64,000 nucleotides of DNA from Motilimonas eburnea (GTDB lineage: Bacteria > Pseudomonadota > Gammaproteobacteria > Enterobacterales > CBDFNC01), in contig NZ_JAIMJB010000005.1 of NCBI RefSeq assembly GCF_021295345.1, positions 182,506-246,505 on the forward strand. Direction: 5' to 3'. The notes under the pieces are model-generated. The model saw nothing but the letters and a program-made list of their open reading frames with translations. It was not told the origin of the DNA and did not search any database. The position numbers and the translations under genes were made by a program. This document shows, in pieces, positions 9,925 to 17,358 of the stretch; positions within the stretch are counted from its first letter, which is position 1, and each line of letters starts with the position of its first letter.

Positions 9925-11251
9925 AAACAGCAGCTCCCTTCAACTTCAATGTGGCGCTGTTCTCGCCTTCACACCAAGTAGCTAAAAAACCTGGTAGCCC
10001 ATTTAGCCGATAAAAAAACTGGATCCCATCCCCACTTTTTAGCAACAAGTCTCCCGGCCTATCGTCTTTTGGCACAAAGTTAATGCACACCTGTTGATCG
10101 GGAAGTGGATGACTGATGCCGGAGTCATATTCTCTGATATATTCATCATTAAAAACCTGTATCTGAGTACATAAAAGCAAGGTTTGCTCATCACCATTTT
10201 TTGGCATCAAGGGAATATTAACTTTGCCACATTCAATCAAAGTGGTATTTTCATCTAACGCTCGTTCAGGCAGGTCTTTTAAGCTCTGCCGTGTCAAAGA
10301 CAGGATTTCACCCAAATGAGCTCTCTCGGCTTGTATGCTTAAATCCATATTTTGCTGAGACAATTCATCTGCATCTTTCCATTGGTCTACATACTCCCTC
10401 TGCGCTCTGTTAAGCACTGCAGAAACACAAATTTTTTCTGGGATCATGTATCCCATTTCACAGACCATAGAGGAAAAATGCTTGGCAATTGAAAAATGCC
10501 CTTCGCGACTAAATCCGTGTTGCATGGCTTCAAGTACTAAAATGTCGATGCTCGACTCCGGGGCTTGGTAGGTTAAAGCATCTTGACAGAGGATATCCTG
10601 AATATACTCCTCTACCCCCATTTCCAACACTAGAGCCTCTAATGTCTTTACCGCAGCTGCTTGCAAATCAATCAAAGTTACTTTTAATTGGGAGGTAAAA
10701 AGGGATTTCTGCTTGTAATAAGCTAGTAAAGGGAAAAGTAAAGGCGCAAACGGCCCACAAGCAGGATAGACCAAATGAATAATATTTTTTTGCTTATCAA
10801 ACATAGCTCGAATAGCCTGATCTATGCCACGTATATAAGCATTAACTCTTAAATCATCTAATAAAGTGGTGATGCAGTTGTCTGACGAGAGCACTAGCCC
10901 ACTTTTCGAGATATACTGCAGCTTCCTGCTTTCTTCATCGATATTCAAATTTTGATAAAATTCTTTCTGAAGATAAAATAGCGCACTTAAACTTGAGTGT
11001 AGCTCACTGCGGTGGCTCCAGGTTTTGTTTAATATTTTTTCAACTGCAAACACTGCTGCACTAGGAATATTATCTACTTCATTTTCTTTCTCATTAACTT
11101 GAGAGATTTCACTTCTGGGAGTAGGCGTTAGCTGCTCTCGTAAAAGTTGATTTAAAACCCCAGCTTGAAACTTTGAGTCTAACTGTTCGACGTGAGCATC
11201 AAATATTTTGTTAGCCTCTTTTTTATTTAATTCCCTTTGCACTTTACTCAC
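9917..11251 (-). CDS. Large methyltransferase-like protein of unknown specificity
   Basis: 444 aa, not confidently assigned. The N-terminal ~120 residues are charged and helical. Residues ~165-205 (LVYPACGPFAPLL followed by a strand ending TLIDLQ) look like motif I and the acidic second strand of a class I SAM-dependent methyltransferase, and DILVLEAMQHGF fits the motif II strand. The C-terminal ~110 residues are beta-rich, reminiscent of the barrel of PRMT-type enzymes. The start is GTG at 11251 or more likely GTG at 11242, which has AAGG about 8 bases upstream. It ends inside the start of the formyltransferase gene (8-base overlap), implying translational coupling. The family call rests on fold pattern only. 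Confidence 0.55.
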   Translation of the reverse strand: MSKVQRELNKKEANKIFDAHVEQLDSKFQAGVLNQLLREQLTPTPRSEISQVNEKENEVDNIPSAAVFAVEKILNKTWSHRSELHSSLSALFYLQKEFYQNLNIDEESRKLQYISKSGLVLSSDNCITTLLDDLRVNAYIRGIDQAIRAMFDKQKNIIHLVYPACGPFAPLLFPLLAYYKQKSLFTSQLKVTLIDLQAAAVKTLEALVLEMGVEEYIQDILCQDALTYQAPESSIDILVLEAMQHGFSREGHFSIAKHFSSMVCEMGYMIPEKICVSAVLNRAQREYVDQWKDADELSQQNMDLSIQAERAHLGEILSLTRQSLKDLPERALDENTTLIECGKVNIPLMPKNGDEQTLLLCTQIQVFNDEYIREYDSGISHPLPDQQVCINFVPKDDRPGDLLLKSGDGIQFFYRLNGLPGFLATWCEGENSATLKLKGAAVYD

Positions 11252-11291
11252 CTTCTACATTTCGCATTTATTTGTTAGTTGCGCAATAAAC

Positions 11292-11774
11292 CTAATCACT
11301 CTGATTTATCATCAATATATAATCTTGTTTCGAATCAAGTTCCATAAACCCCAACCTTTTATACAGCTGCCTACTTGGGTTAAACCTGTTTACATTAAGG
11401 GTTATGGCCGTTCCCGCTAGCTTGGATTTTTCTATACAACTACTGATTAAATAACTACCAATGCCTAGACCTCTATGATGTCTCAACAGGGTGATATCGA
11501 TAATATGAAAAGGCTTACCCTTCTCTTTATTTACAAGCAGCCAGCCTATTTCTTTTTCTTTATATTCAACAATACTGCTAACTGAATTAGGGTTATTTTT
11601 TTGATAATACTTAAACTGCAACTCAAATTGCTGACAAAAGAAGTCCCTAACGTAGCTTTCAGGTACGCCTACTTTTTCAAGCTCGTAGTCTCGAGACATA
11701 CAATATAAGTCACGTAAAAACGGCTTATCTGCATCTTTATAAGCGCGAAGCGAAATATCAGATTTATTTATCAC
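11292..11774 (-). CDS. GNAT-family N-acetyltransferase
   Basis: 160 aa. The acetyl-CoA pyrophosphate-binding motif A is HHRGLGIGSYLI (~98-109), preceded by the IIDITLL strand and followed by the NPSRQLYKRLGF motif B region, the usual order in GNAT enzymes. Starts at GTG with GGAG 6 bases upstream. It lies 18 bases after the NHL-repeat gene and about 40 bases before the methyltransferase-like gene, in the same direction, so it is probably cotranscribed with the cassette. The acceptor (amine on a protein, sugar or small molecule) cannot be inferred. Confidence 0.8.
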   Translation of the reverse strand: MINKSDISLRAYKDADKPFLRDLYCMSRDYELEKVGVPESYVRDFFCQQFELQFKYYQKNNPNSVSSIVEYKEKEIGWLLVNKEKGKPFHIIDITLLRHHRGLGIGSYLISSCIEKSKLAGTAITLNVNRFNPSRQLYKRLGFMELDSKQDYILMINQSD

Positions 11775-11792
11775 TCAGGCTCCAGCAATAGC

Positions 11793-12764
11793 TTAAAGAT
11801 GGATGTGAAGTAAATTTTGGCTGTCGACAGACAAACGCTTGGGTGTCCGCCTTTTAAGTAAATGGTCTCTTGGAGCAAAACTAGCCGAGAGCTTCCCTTG
11901 CAGGTTAAATACCCAGACTCGATTATTGACAGGGTCACTTACAAAAAGGTCATCCTCGATAGCAAGGATATCGTTAAAAGAGCGCTCTTTACCTAAGCGT
12001 GTTTGCCCATATTGATAAACTAACTCTCCCTGACGATTGAACACTTTGATATGTCGATTGCCCTTATCAAGGATATGCAACCTGTTTTGGCTATCCACTG
12101 TTAACTCACTAGGGCCATTAAGCCCCTTATTACCCATGCCAAACTTACCTATGATTCGTATCAGCTCTCCACCAGGAGAAAACATATAGATACGGTGTTT
12201 GCCAGAGTCAGCTAGGTAAATATTGTCATCACCATCGATTGCAATGCCGGATAGGAAACCATAGTCTTCAGGAACGCGTAGCTCACCTATCTTCAATCTA
12301 TTTGTATCAAAAACGATGGCCCCTTTACCCGACTCATAAATAACGTAAAATTGTCCATATGAATTACTGGCAATGGCCATGGGCAGGTAATACAGTCCAT
12401 TAGAAATCTGAGTTTCTGGCAAGTCTTCAACTGCAGGATCCCAGCTAGCACGACTACTAATGCCGTGTTCTCGGCTGGCTATAAACTCGCCAGCAGGTGT
12501 GATAAAGATGTTTCTATTTTCAATGCGGTAATTAATTGAAGATGTGTCTTTGACAGACTCAAAAAAGCGCTCTTCTTTATGGCTTATATCCTGAGTCCAT
12601 TCAGCAGCTTCCTGGCTTTGCTCCCCTGAAGCTTCACCAGAAGAATCACCCAGCGCACTAAGTTGCTCCGCGCTGACACCTTTGATGCCAAGAATACTGG
12701 TAAAAGGTATGCTGCTATATCCCGCCAAAGCAGCGCTGCCTTGCATAAACTCTCTTCTTTTCAT
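11793..12764 (-). CDS. Tat-exported NHL-repeat beta-propeller protein
   Basis: 323 aa. The N-terminus MKRREFMQGSAALAGY is a classic twin-arginine signal (RR-x-F-M then a weakly hydrophobic core). From ~150 onward there are NHL-type blades (GIAIDGDDNIYLADSGKHRI, LTVDSQNRLHILDKGNRHI, ..LFVSDPVNNRVWVF), which form a propeller and usually bind proteins or glycans. A Ser/Glu/Gln-rich linker lies at ~38-60. A good AGGA ribosome site precedes the ATG. It is the first gene of the minus-strand cassette, so the promoter should be within 12765-13000. The folded, Tat-dependent export suggests a periplasmic or cell-surface binding role. Confidence 0.8.
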   Translation of the reverse strand: MKRREFMQGSAALAGYSSIPFTSILGIKGVSAEQLSALGDSSGEASGEQSQEAAEWTQDISHKEERFFESVKDTSSINYRIENRNIFITPAGEFIASREHGISSRASWDPAVEDLPETQISNGLYYLPMAIASNSYGQFYVIYESGKGAIVFDTNRLKIGELRVPEDYGFLSGIAIDGDDNIYLADSGKHRIYMFSPGGELIRIIGKFGMGNKGLNGPSELTVDSQNRLHILDKGNRHIKVFNRQGELVYQYGQTRLGKERSFNDILAIEDDLFVSDPVNNRVWVFNLQGKLSASFAPRDHLLKRRTPKRLSVDSQNLLHIHL

Positions 12765-13039
12765 TGCCTATCCTCTAGTCATTGTGATTGTAACTTAGTC
12801 AAGTACACACTAAGACTTAGCCGAAGGGATGATCGCTAAATAGCTAAACCTGATTTCAAGATTAGACGAAAGAGTTAAACTTTACATTTTTTTCACATAA
12901 ATAGTGAGGTATGGGTCAACCTTTCACGCCCACATCCAACAGCAAAGGCGGGTAGCTAACTGGGTTAGGCAATAAGAAGCTGATAATAAATAGAAATAAT
13001 GTCACTGGTGCCAATTGTAGCCTAGTCAAAACAACAAAC

Positions 13040-13331
13040 ACCTCTGGCCAGGGGGCGATACACCCGTCCCTATCACCAGCCCTCTAAAAGCGAACAGCTA
13101 GGTATGCTTGCTGGAAATGGTCAAGCAAGGGCTAGGATCGGCTATATCCCTAGGTTTATTTGTTACCCCGCCCTGCAAGCAGGTGAGGTGGTCGACATCC
13201 TCAATGATGCCAGCAAACCCTCCATGACCCTATTCGCCCTCTACCCTGTGCGCCAATACACACTACCTAAGGTCAAGTATTTCATAGGTTTTTTGGAGAC
13301 TTGGCTTGAAGGGCATCCGTATCGAGATTAG
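13040..13331 (+). pseudogene. Remnant of a LysR-type regulator (C-terminal effector domain)
   Basis: Plus-strand translation gives VPITSPLKANS, a stop, then LLEMVKQGLG in one frame, and then IGYIPRFICYPALQAGE continuing to the end in another. Together they read through the last ~85 residues of a LysR effector-binding domain (normally ..LRANS...LLxAxLAGLGIxYLPxFL..). At least one stop (tag at ~13099) and one frameshift at ~13135 are needed. No helix-turn-helix part is found upstream, so this is a 5'-truncated relic. The rest of 12765-13400 shows no other gene; the promoter of the NHL-led cassette should lie just right of 12764. Confidence 0.75.
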
Positions 13332-13400
13332 ACTTGAAGCTCAGCAAACCAATCGTAACTAAATTTTTCTCGTTTTAGCATACTATTGAGTCACATTTAG

Positions 13401-14030
13401 CTAGCGCCCCATCCAAATGGAAGCGATTTGGTGAAGAATAACCATGCCTTGGTCAGTTTGAAGCCAAAACAAACCGCCTAAATTTAATACAACGGTCACC
13501 CAATACACTCTTTTAAACTCAACTTTACTCGACTTGTGGCGTAACTTTCGTTGAGCAATAAAAGCGCCTGGCCACCCGCCTAAAGCAGATAACAAATGTA
13601 ATGTACTCTCTTTCGTTCTCCAACGTCCCTTCTGTGCTGCCGACTTGTCCATTGCATAGGTGACGAACGTTATAAAGCTCATCACCAGATATAAGCTCGT
13701 AACAACAATCGCGAGCTTGCCAAAGGTGGCCATTGTAAAAAGCACTAAGCAAAATAAAATGGCAAAAAATGTACCGAGGCTTCCCCTTTCTTTCTTTTTG
13801 CTGCGATTTCCTGATACTTTGGCATCCCGAGCAAATTTGACGTTAGTTGCTTTATAACGATCATTTTCTCTCACTAATTCATAAATAATAACTTCACCAT
13901 CAATGGGTCTTCTTGAACGAGGATTAAAAGCCTTAATATGAACAAATGCTCGGTCTCCGCCTCCGTTCGGCTCAACAAACCCAAACCCTTTATCGTCATT
14001 CCAGTTTGCTATTTTTCCTTGGAATCTCAT
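13401..14030 (-). CDS. Cold-shock domain fused to DUF1294 membrane domain
   Basis: 209 aa. Residues 1-65 form a cold-shock OB fold with the RNA-binding motif KGFGFVEP and a second RNP-like strand AFVHIKAF. After a basic linker (~70-85) come hydrophobic segments and the DUF1294 signature (YAMDKSAAQKGRWRTKE ... LGGWPGAFIAQRKLRHKS). This fusion is common in proteobacteria; it would put an RNA-binding domain at the inner membrane, and its role is unknown. The second ATG (14030) is chosen because AAGG lies 6 bases ahead of it, too close to the first ATG at 14036. Confidence 0.85.
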   Translation of the reverse strand: MRFQGKIANWNDDKGFGFVEPNGGGDRAFVHIKAFNPRSRRPIDGEVIIYELVRENDRYKATNVKFARDAKVSGNRSKKKERGSLGTFFAILFCLVLFTMATFGKLAIVVTSLYLVMSFITFVTYAMDKSAAQKGRWRTKESTLHLLSALGGWPGAFIAQRKLRHKSSKVEFKRVYWVTVVLNLGGLFWLQTDQGMVILHQIASIWMGR

Positions 14031-14043
14031 ACTCATCCTTAAG

Positions 14044-14388
14044 CTAATCTGCTACCAACATTTTTGTTTGAGTGACAACATCATCTACCACAGTGATCGC
14101 ACATTCGTAGCGAAAATAAAACGGCTGATGATTTAATATACCCACTTTGCCGTGTTTATCCCGCTGGTCGAATACCAAAAACGCATGCTGTTCCGCCTGC
14201 GCGATCCCATCGCTAACTGGCTTATTTATTTCAACTTGCGAACAGAACCTTTGCAATGGAGAGCGATAATAGCGGTCTAAGCCAAAAGCTAAGCCTGCAA
14301 ACATAATAACGACCAAAACAAGGGCTAGCGCAACCTTAAACACCAGTAGTATCGCCTTGAAAACATATCCCTTTAGTTTTTCTATCAC
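14044..14388 (-). CDS. Small single-pass membrane protein, unknown
   Basis: 114 aa from a GTG start. One long hydrophobic helix (residues ~10-38) is followed by a ~75-residue soluble domain with a predicted mixed alpha/beta pattern, probably periplasmic. No family is recognised. It lies upstream of the cold-shock/DUF1294 gene in the same direction with only a few bases between, so the two may share a transcript. Confidence 0.6.
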   Translation of the reverse strand: MIEKLKGYVFKAILLVFKVALALVLVVIMFAGLAFGLDRYYRSPLQRFCSQVEINKPVSDGIAQAEQHAFLVFDQRDKHGKVGILNHQPFYFRYECAITVVDDVVTQTKMLVAD

Positions 14389-14457
14389 GCTTTAATTCCA
14401 GTATAAAATAGCCGCACGCCACTACTTGGAGATGTTGCAGTGCCAACGAGATAGTAC

Positions 14458-14844
14458 CTAGCAAGTCAACTGTCGCAGTGTAAACAGCAATAAGATCAAC
14501 AAAGTAAAGATCAAAAACACCCAAGGACTGGCTAATGTATGAGCCTTGGGAGTAAGAGGTTCAGCAAACCTCATCAAGATGATGGCCAAGAAAGCCATGG
14601 CGACCATGATTATCAGATAGGGAACAAAACTCTGATAAGCTATGCTAAGCCCCACTGCGAGGGAAAAACTCACCAGCGCAATCAATACAGCCACTAGCTG
14701 CCATAACTTACTAACAGCAAAACGATGCCCACAGCTAGCGCAGTTTGAAAGATAAGGGATGCCTACTGCGGCACAGATTAGTCGCCAACTGACGATCCCA
14801 TGTTCACCGCACGCGGGGCATTTTTTCACCTCTGACAAGATCAT
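14458..14844 (-). CDS. Zinc-ribbon multi-pass membrane protein, unknown
   Basis: 128 aa. Two CxxC pairs (CPAC near residue 9 and CASC near residue 36) form an N-terminal zinc ribbon, followed by three hydrophobic helices (~48-70, ~75-95, ~108-125). The arrangement resembles small membrane zinc-ribbon proteins of gammaproteobacteria with no assigned role. It is first in a group with the single-pass protein and the cold-shock/DUF1294 gene. Confidence 0.65.
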   Translation of the reverse strand: MILSEVKKCPACGEHGIVSWRLICAAVGIPYLSNCASCGHRFAVSKLWQLVAVLIALVSFSLAVGLSIAYQSFVPYLIIMVAMAFLAIILMRFAEPLTPKAHTLASPWVFLIFTLLILLLFTLRQLTC

Positions 14845-14850
14845 TTCTTT

Positions 14851-15125
14851 TTATTTACGCACCTTGTTTATTTGCTCCTTGGCTAGCTCATAAATGCCTG
14901 CCATGGACTGAGTTAAAAAGCCGTAATTATCCAGTGCTTCTAATTGTGGCTAGGCAACCAGTTTGAGCGCCTCTTCAGCCGAACTTGCTTGAATGTAATG
15001 ATTATTTGCAACTTCAAAGCCTTGTTCTACTAGCTGAGATTTTTCATCGGCAAAGCTCGCAGAGTGGACATCCAAATACGTCAATGAATCGCTGTTATGA
15101 TGTATAAAAAAATTGAAACGGAGGC
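14851..15125 (-). pseudogene. Small conserved-looking gene interrupted by an amber codon
   Basis: Reading the minus strand from ~15100 gives LTYLDVHSASFADEK then VEQGFEVANNHYIQ, continuing to KLVA, a TAG at about 14953, then PQLEALDNYGFLTQ to a TAA at 14851-14853. The sequence on both sides of the TAG has normal coding character in the same frame, and no ATG start remains upstream (a TGA is met at about 15130). It is best read as a gene with a nonsense mutation and lost start. The family is not recognised. The rest of 14845-15333 holds only the REP-like repeat at 15250 and no supported gene. Confidence 0.55.
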
Positions 15126-15249
15126 ATCACTAAACATCCTCTTATAGATTTGAATGGCTACTTGGGATGCTGCCACGCTGCAAAATATGCAAAGAGCATA
15201 AGGCATGTGGTAACGAATGTGAACTTTTTATAAAACGGCGAGTACTATT

Positions 15250-15321
15250 GTGGGGGCGGAATTAATTCCGCGAAACAGCGCGTTATAAGCTAATGATTTC
15301 GCAGTTTAAAAACCGCTCCCA
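15250..15321. repeat. REP-like palindromic element, copy 1
   Basis: Bounded by gtgggggcgg and ccgctcccat, with an inner hairpin (gcggaattaattccgc) next to the left end and another (gcagtttaaaaaccgc, imperfect) at the right end. It shares the layout of elements at 20003 and 22385: GTGGGAGCGG-type edge, short palindrome, gcgaaa, ~25-base spacer, second palindrome, reverse edge. Position is intergenic. Confidence 0.75.
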
Positions 15322-15333
15322 TCTGGGTCAGAT

Positions 15334-15714
15334 CTAAACTATCTGACTTAGCTGGGCTTGCGAACGTTTACTGAGTGCTATCACAGCGGCAAACACCAGC
15401 AGCACTAGGGCAGGAATAGCGGCGACCACAGGGGTGTAAACCAGATGAAAATACACCGCGCCCAGCATGATGATGGCAAGGCCAATGGCGGCGTAAATGG
15501 CCGTGCGTTTAAACCAAATGGCAATGGCGCCTGCCAGTTCGGCCGCGCCGATAAAATAGCCAAACCATACCGGCAGTTTCATTGCTGTAAAGGATGCATG
15601 TAGCTCGGGCGTGCCCATTAGCTTCATCACCCCAGCACCGGCAAAGGCCAGGGTGGTTAATGCCATCACGGCGTATAACGCCATTTGCTTGGTTTTACTC
15701 ATCTTGTTACTCAT
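15334..15714 (-). CDS. DoxX-family membrane protein
   Basis: 126 aa with four hydrophobic helices (~12-32, ~46-66, ~72-90, ~96-115) and the DoxX-like pattern FAGAGVMKL, then WFGYFIGAAELAGAIAIW. The family is loosely linked to quinone or thiol redox processes and often sits beside LysR regulators. AAGGA ribosome site 7 bases before the ATG. It is divergent from the LysR gene at 15839 across a 124-base AT-rich gap, which suggests that regulator controls it. Confidence 0.8.
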   Translation of the reverse strand: MSNKMSKTKQMALYAVMALTTLAFAGAGVMKLMGTPELHASFTAMKLPVWFGYFIGAAELAGAIAIWFKRTAIYAAIGLAIIMLGAVYFHLVYTPVVAAIPALVLLVFAAVIALSKRSQAQLSQIV

Positions 15715-15838
15715 CGCTAGCTTCCTTGTTTGGTTAAATATTTAGCCATGGTAACGCCAGCAAACTTAATTAAAATTGATACTTTTTCAGCTTCTTATTA
15801 ACTTATAGTTATAAAAATACTTCTGTAGTTAGACCGAG

Positions 15839-16720
15839 ATGACCTTAGATCAATTACAAATCGTAAAAAGCGTGCAAGAGTTGGGCAGCTTAAAGCTGGC
15901 CAGCGAGGCCTTACATAAAACCCAGCCCGCGCTGAGCAAAGCCATTAAGAATTTAGAGCAGCAATTTGGCTTTGCGATTTTTGATCGCAGCCAATACCGC
16001 TTGGCGCTGACCGCGGAAGGTAAGCAAATATATCAACACGCCCTAAAGGTGCTCGATAGCGCCAGCGCCCTTAAGCAGCTCAGTCGACACTTACAGCAGG
16101 GCTTAGAAAACAGCGTCACCCTCGCCTTTGACAGCAACTTTGATAGTCGCCGTTTGGCCCCGGTTATCCGCCAGTGTCAGCAGCGTTATGGCAATACCCA
16201 ACTGGTGCTAAAACAACACAATGTCACCGGTGCGATTGAAGCCTTGTCAAAACAACAAGCCCAGCTCGCCATCTGCGCCCTGCCTAACCTGCAAATTGAA
16301 ACCTTAGATTTAGAGGTTGTCGCCATCGATAAGTTAGAGCTAATCAATGTGATCGCCCCTCACCTAGCGGCCCAATTTGCTCCCCTCACCCGTCGTGAGC
16401 AGTTAAAACACGAGCTGCAAATAGTGCTACAAGACACGGGCAGCGTATCGGGCAATAAAGATTTGGGAGTCAGCCCAGATCAGCGGCGCTTATACGTCAA
16501 TAATATGCAGGATAAATATCAGCTGATCAAAGCCGCGGTCGGCTGGGGCCGCCTACCTCACTACCTCATCGAGCAAGATCTGCAACTAGGCCAGTTACAA
16601 CAACTTGAATTAACAGATGTTCGCAACCAACTGCTGGGCGACATTTTTATCGTAAAAAGGAAAAACCAAGTGCTAGGGCCGGTGGCCGATTTTATTTGGC
16701 GGAGTTTGGGAAAAAGTTAA
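15839..16720 (+). CDS. LysR-family transcriptional regulator
   Basis: 293 aa. N-terminal winged helix-turn-helix (LKLASEALHKTQPALSKAIKNL around 18-39, then FGFAIFDRSQYRLALTAEG) is diagnostic of LysR regulators; the C-terminal ~200 residues are the effector-binding domain. Divergent from the DoxX gene, the usual arrangement for a LysR regulator and its target. The effector is unknown. Confidence 0.88.
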   Translation: MTLDQLQIVKSVQELGSLKLASEALHKTQPALSKAIKNLEQQFGFAIFDRSQYRLALTAEGKQIYQHALKVLDSASALKQLSRHLQQGLENSVTLAFDSNFDSRRLAPVIRQCQQRYGNTQLVLKQHNVTGAIEALSKQQAQLAICALPNLQIETLDLEVVAIDKLELINVIAPHLAAQFAPLTRREQLKHELQIVLQDTGSVSGNKDLGVSPDQRRLYVNNMQDKYQLIKAAVGWGRLPHYLIEQDLQLGQLQQLELTDVRNQLLGDIFIVKRKNQVLGPVADFIWRSLGKS

Positions 16721-16736
16721 GACTAAAGGAGTGACC

Positions 16737-17051
16737 ATGAAAGCAAAACATTTATTCATCGCAGCTATATTCTTACCTATTGCTTATATGCTGCTTTGGC
16801 TGTTGGCATCCTTGCTCGATTTAAAGATTGCAGATCAGTTGTATGATGCACATTTTTTCCTGCTATGGCTAACTCTACCTTGGGGCTTCCTTGGCATAGA
16901 GCTAAGCCAAACTTGTAATGAGTTTGCCAACACTTGGATTTGCAATAGCATCAGCTTATTACTGCTGAGCTTAGGGTTGGCCATTAACACCCTTACTTTA
17001 TGGTGGATTAGCAGTAAGTTATTTGCCGCCATCAAACCGAATAAAAACTAG
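16737..17051 (+). CDS. Small membrane protein, unknown
   Basis: 104 aa. ATG at 16737 is preferred to the GTG at 16731 because AAGGAG ends 6 bases before it. Three hydrophobic segments (~5-28, ~40-55, ~70-92) mark it as an inner-membrane protein. Two Cys residues flank the second loop (TCNEF and WICNS), which could form a disulfide. It follows the LysR gene by 16 bases and may be cotranscribed. No family recognised. Confidence 0.6.
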   Translation: MKAKHLFIAAIFLPIAYMLLWLLASLLDLKIADQLYDAHFFLLWLTLPWGFLGIELSQTCNEFANTWICNSISLLLLSLGLAINTLTLWWISSKLFAAIKPNKN

Positions 17052-17085
17052 ACTGCACCGCTTTAATGCAGCCTATTTCTCGCTC

Positions 17086-17358
17086 CTATTTATCCCCTTG
17101 CCGCCCACTCGCCTTGGCGAAGCGCTTTTCATTGATCAGCCAGTTAACTAAGCCGACCAATTGCCCGACAAATAGCCAAACGCCTAGGTGAATGGCCACG
17201 GCTGTCATGGTGTAGCCTTGGGCAAAGGGTTGATTGACAATAAACGACATCACTACAAACAGCGGCAAGCCGTACATCAGCATACCGTGGATGAGCATAT
17301 AGCGGTTGCGCCCTTGCTGTCTGAGCTTGGCCCAAGCGGCGTATTGTGTTGGTTTCAT
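17086..17358 (-). CDS. 2TM-type small membrane protein
   Basis: 90 aa with two hydrophobic helices (~23-42 and ~50-72) separated by a short turn, basic residues at both ends, and a C-terminal NWLINEKRF segment, as in short 2TM-domain proteins. AAGGAG lies 6 bases before the ATG, inside the last codons of the M61 peptidase gene, whose TAA abuts this ATG, so translation is likely coupled. Confidence 0.65.
   Translation of the reverse strand: MKPTQYAAWAKLRQQGRNRYMLIHGMLMYGLPLFVVMSFIVNQPFAQGYTMTAVAIHLGVWLFVGQLVGLVNWLINEKRFAKASGRQGDK

Noticed and set aside
15167..15265. 32-codon Cys-rich plus-strand frame (CKICKEHKACGNEC)
   Set aside because: Interesting Cys spacing but no ribosome site, and the end runs into the REP-like element. 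Not supported as a gene.
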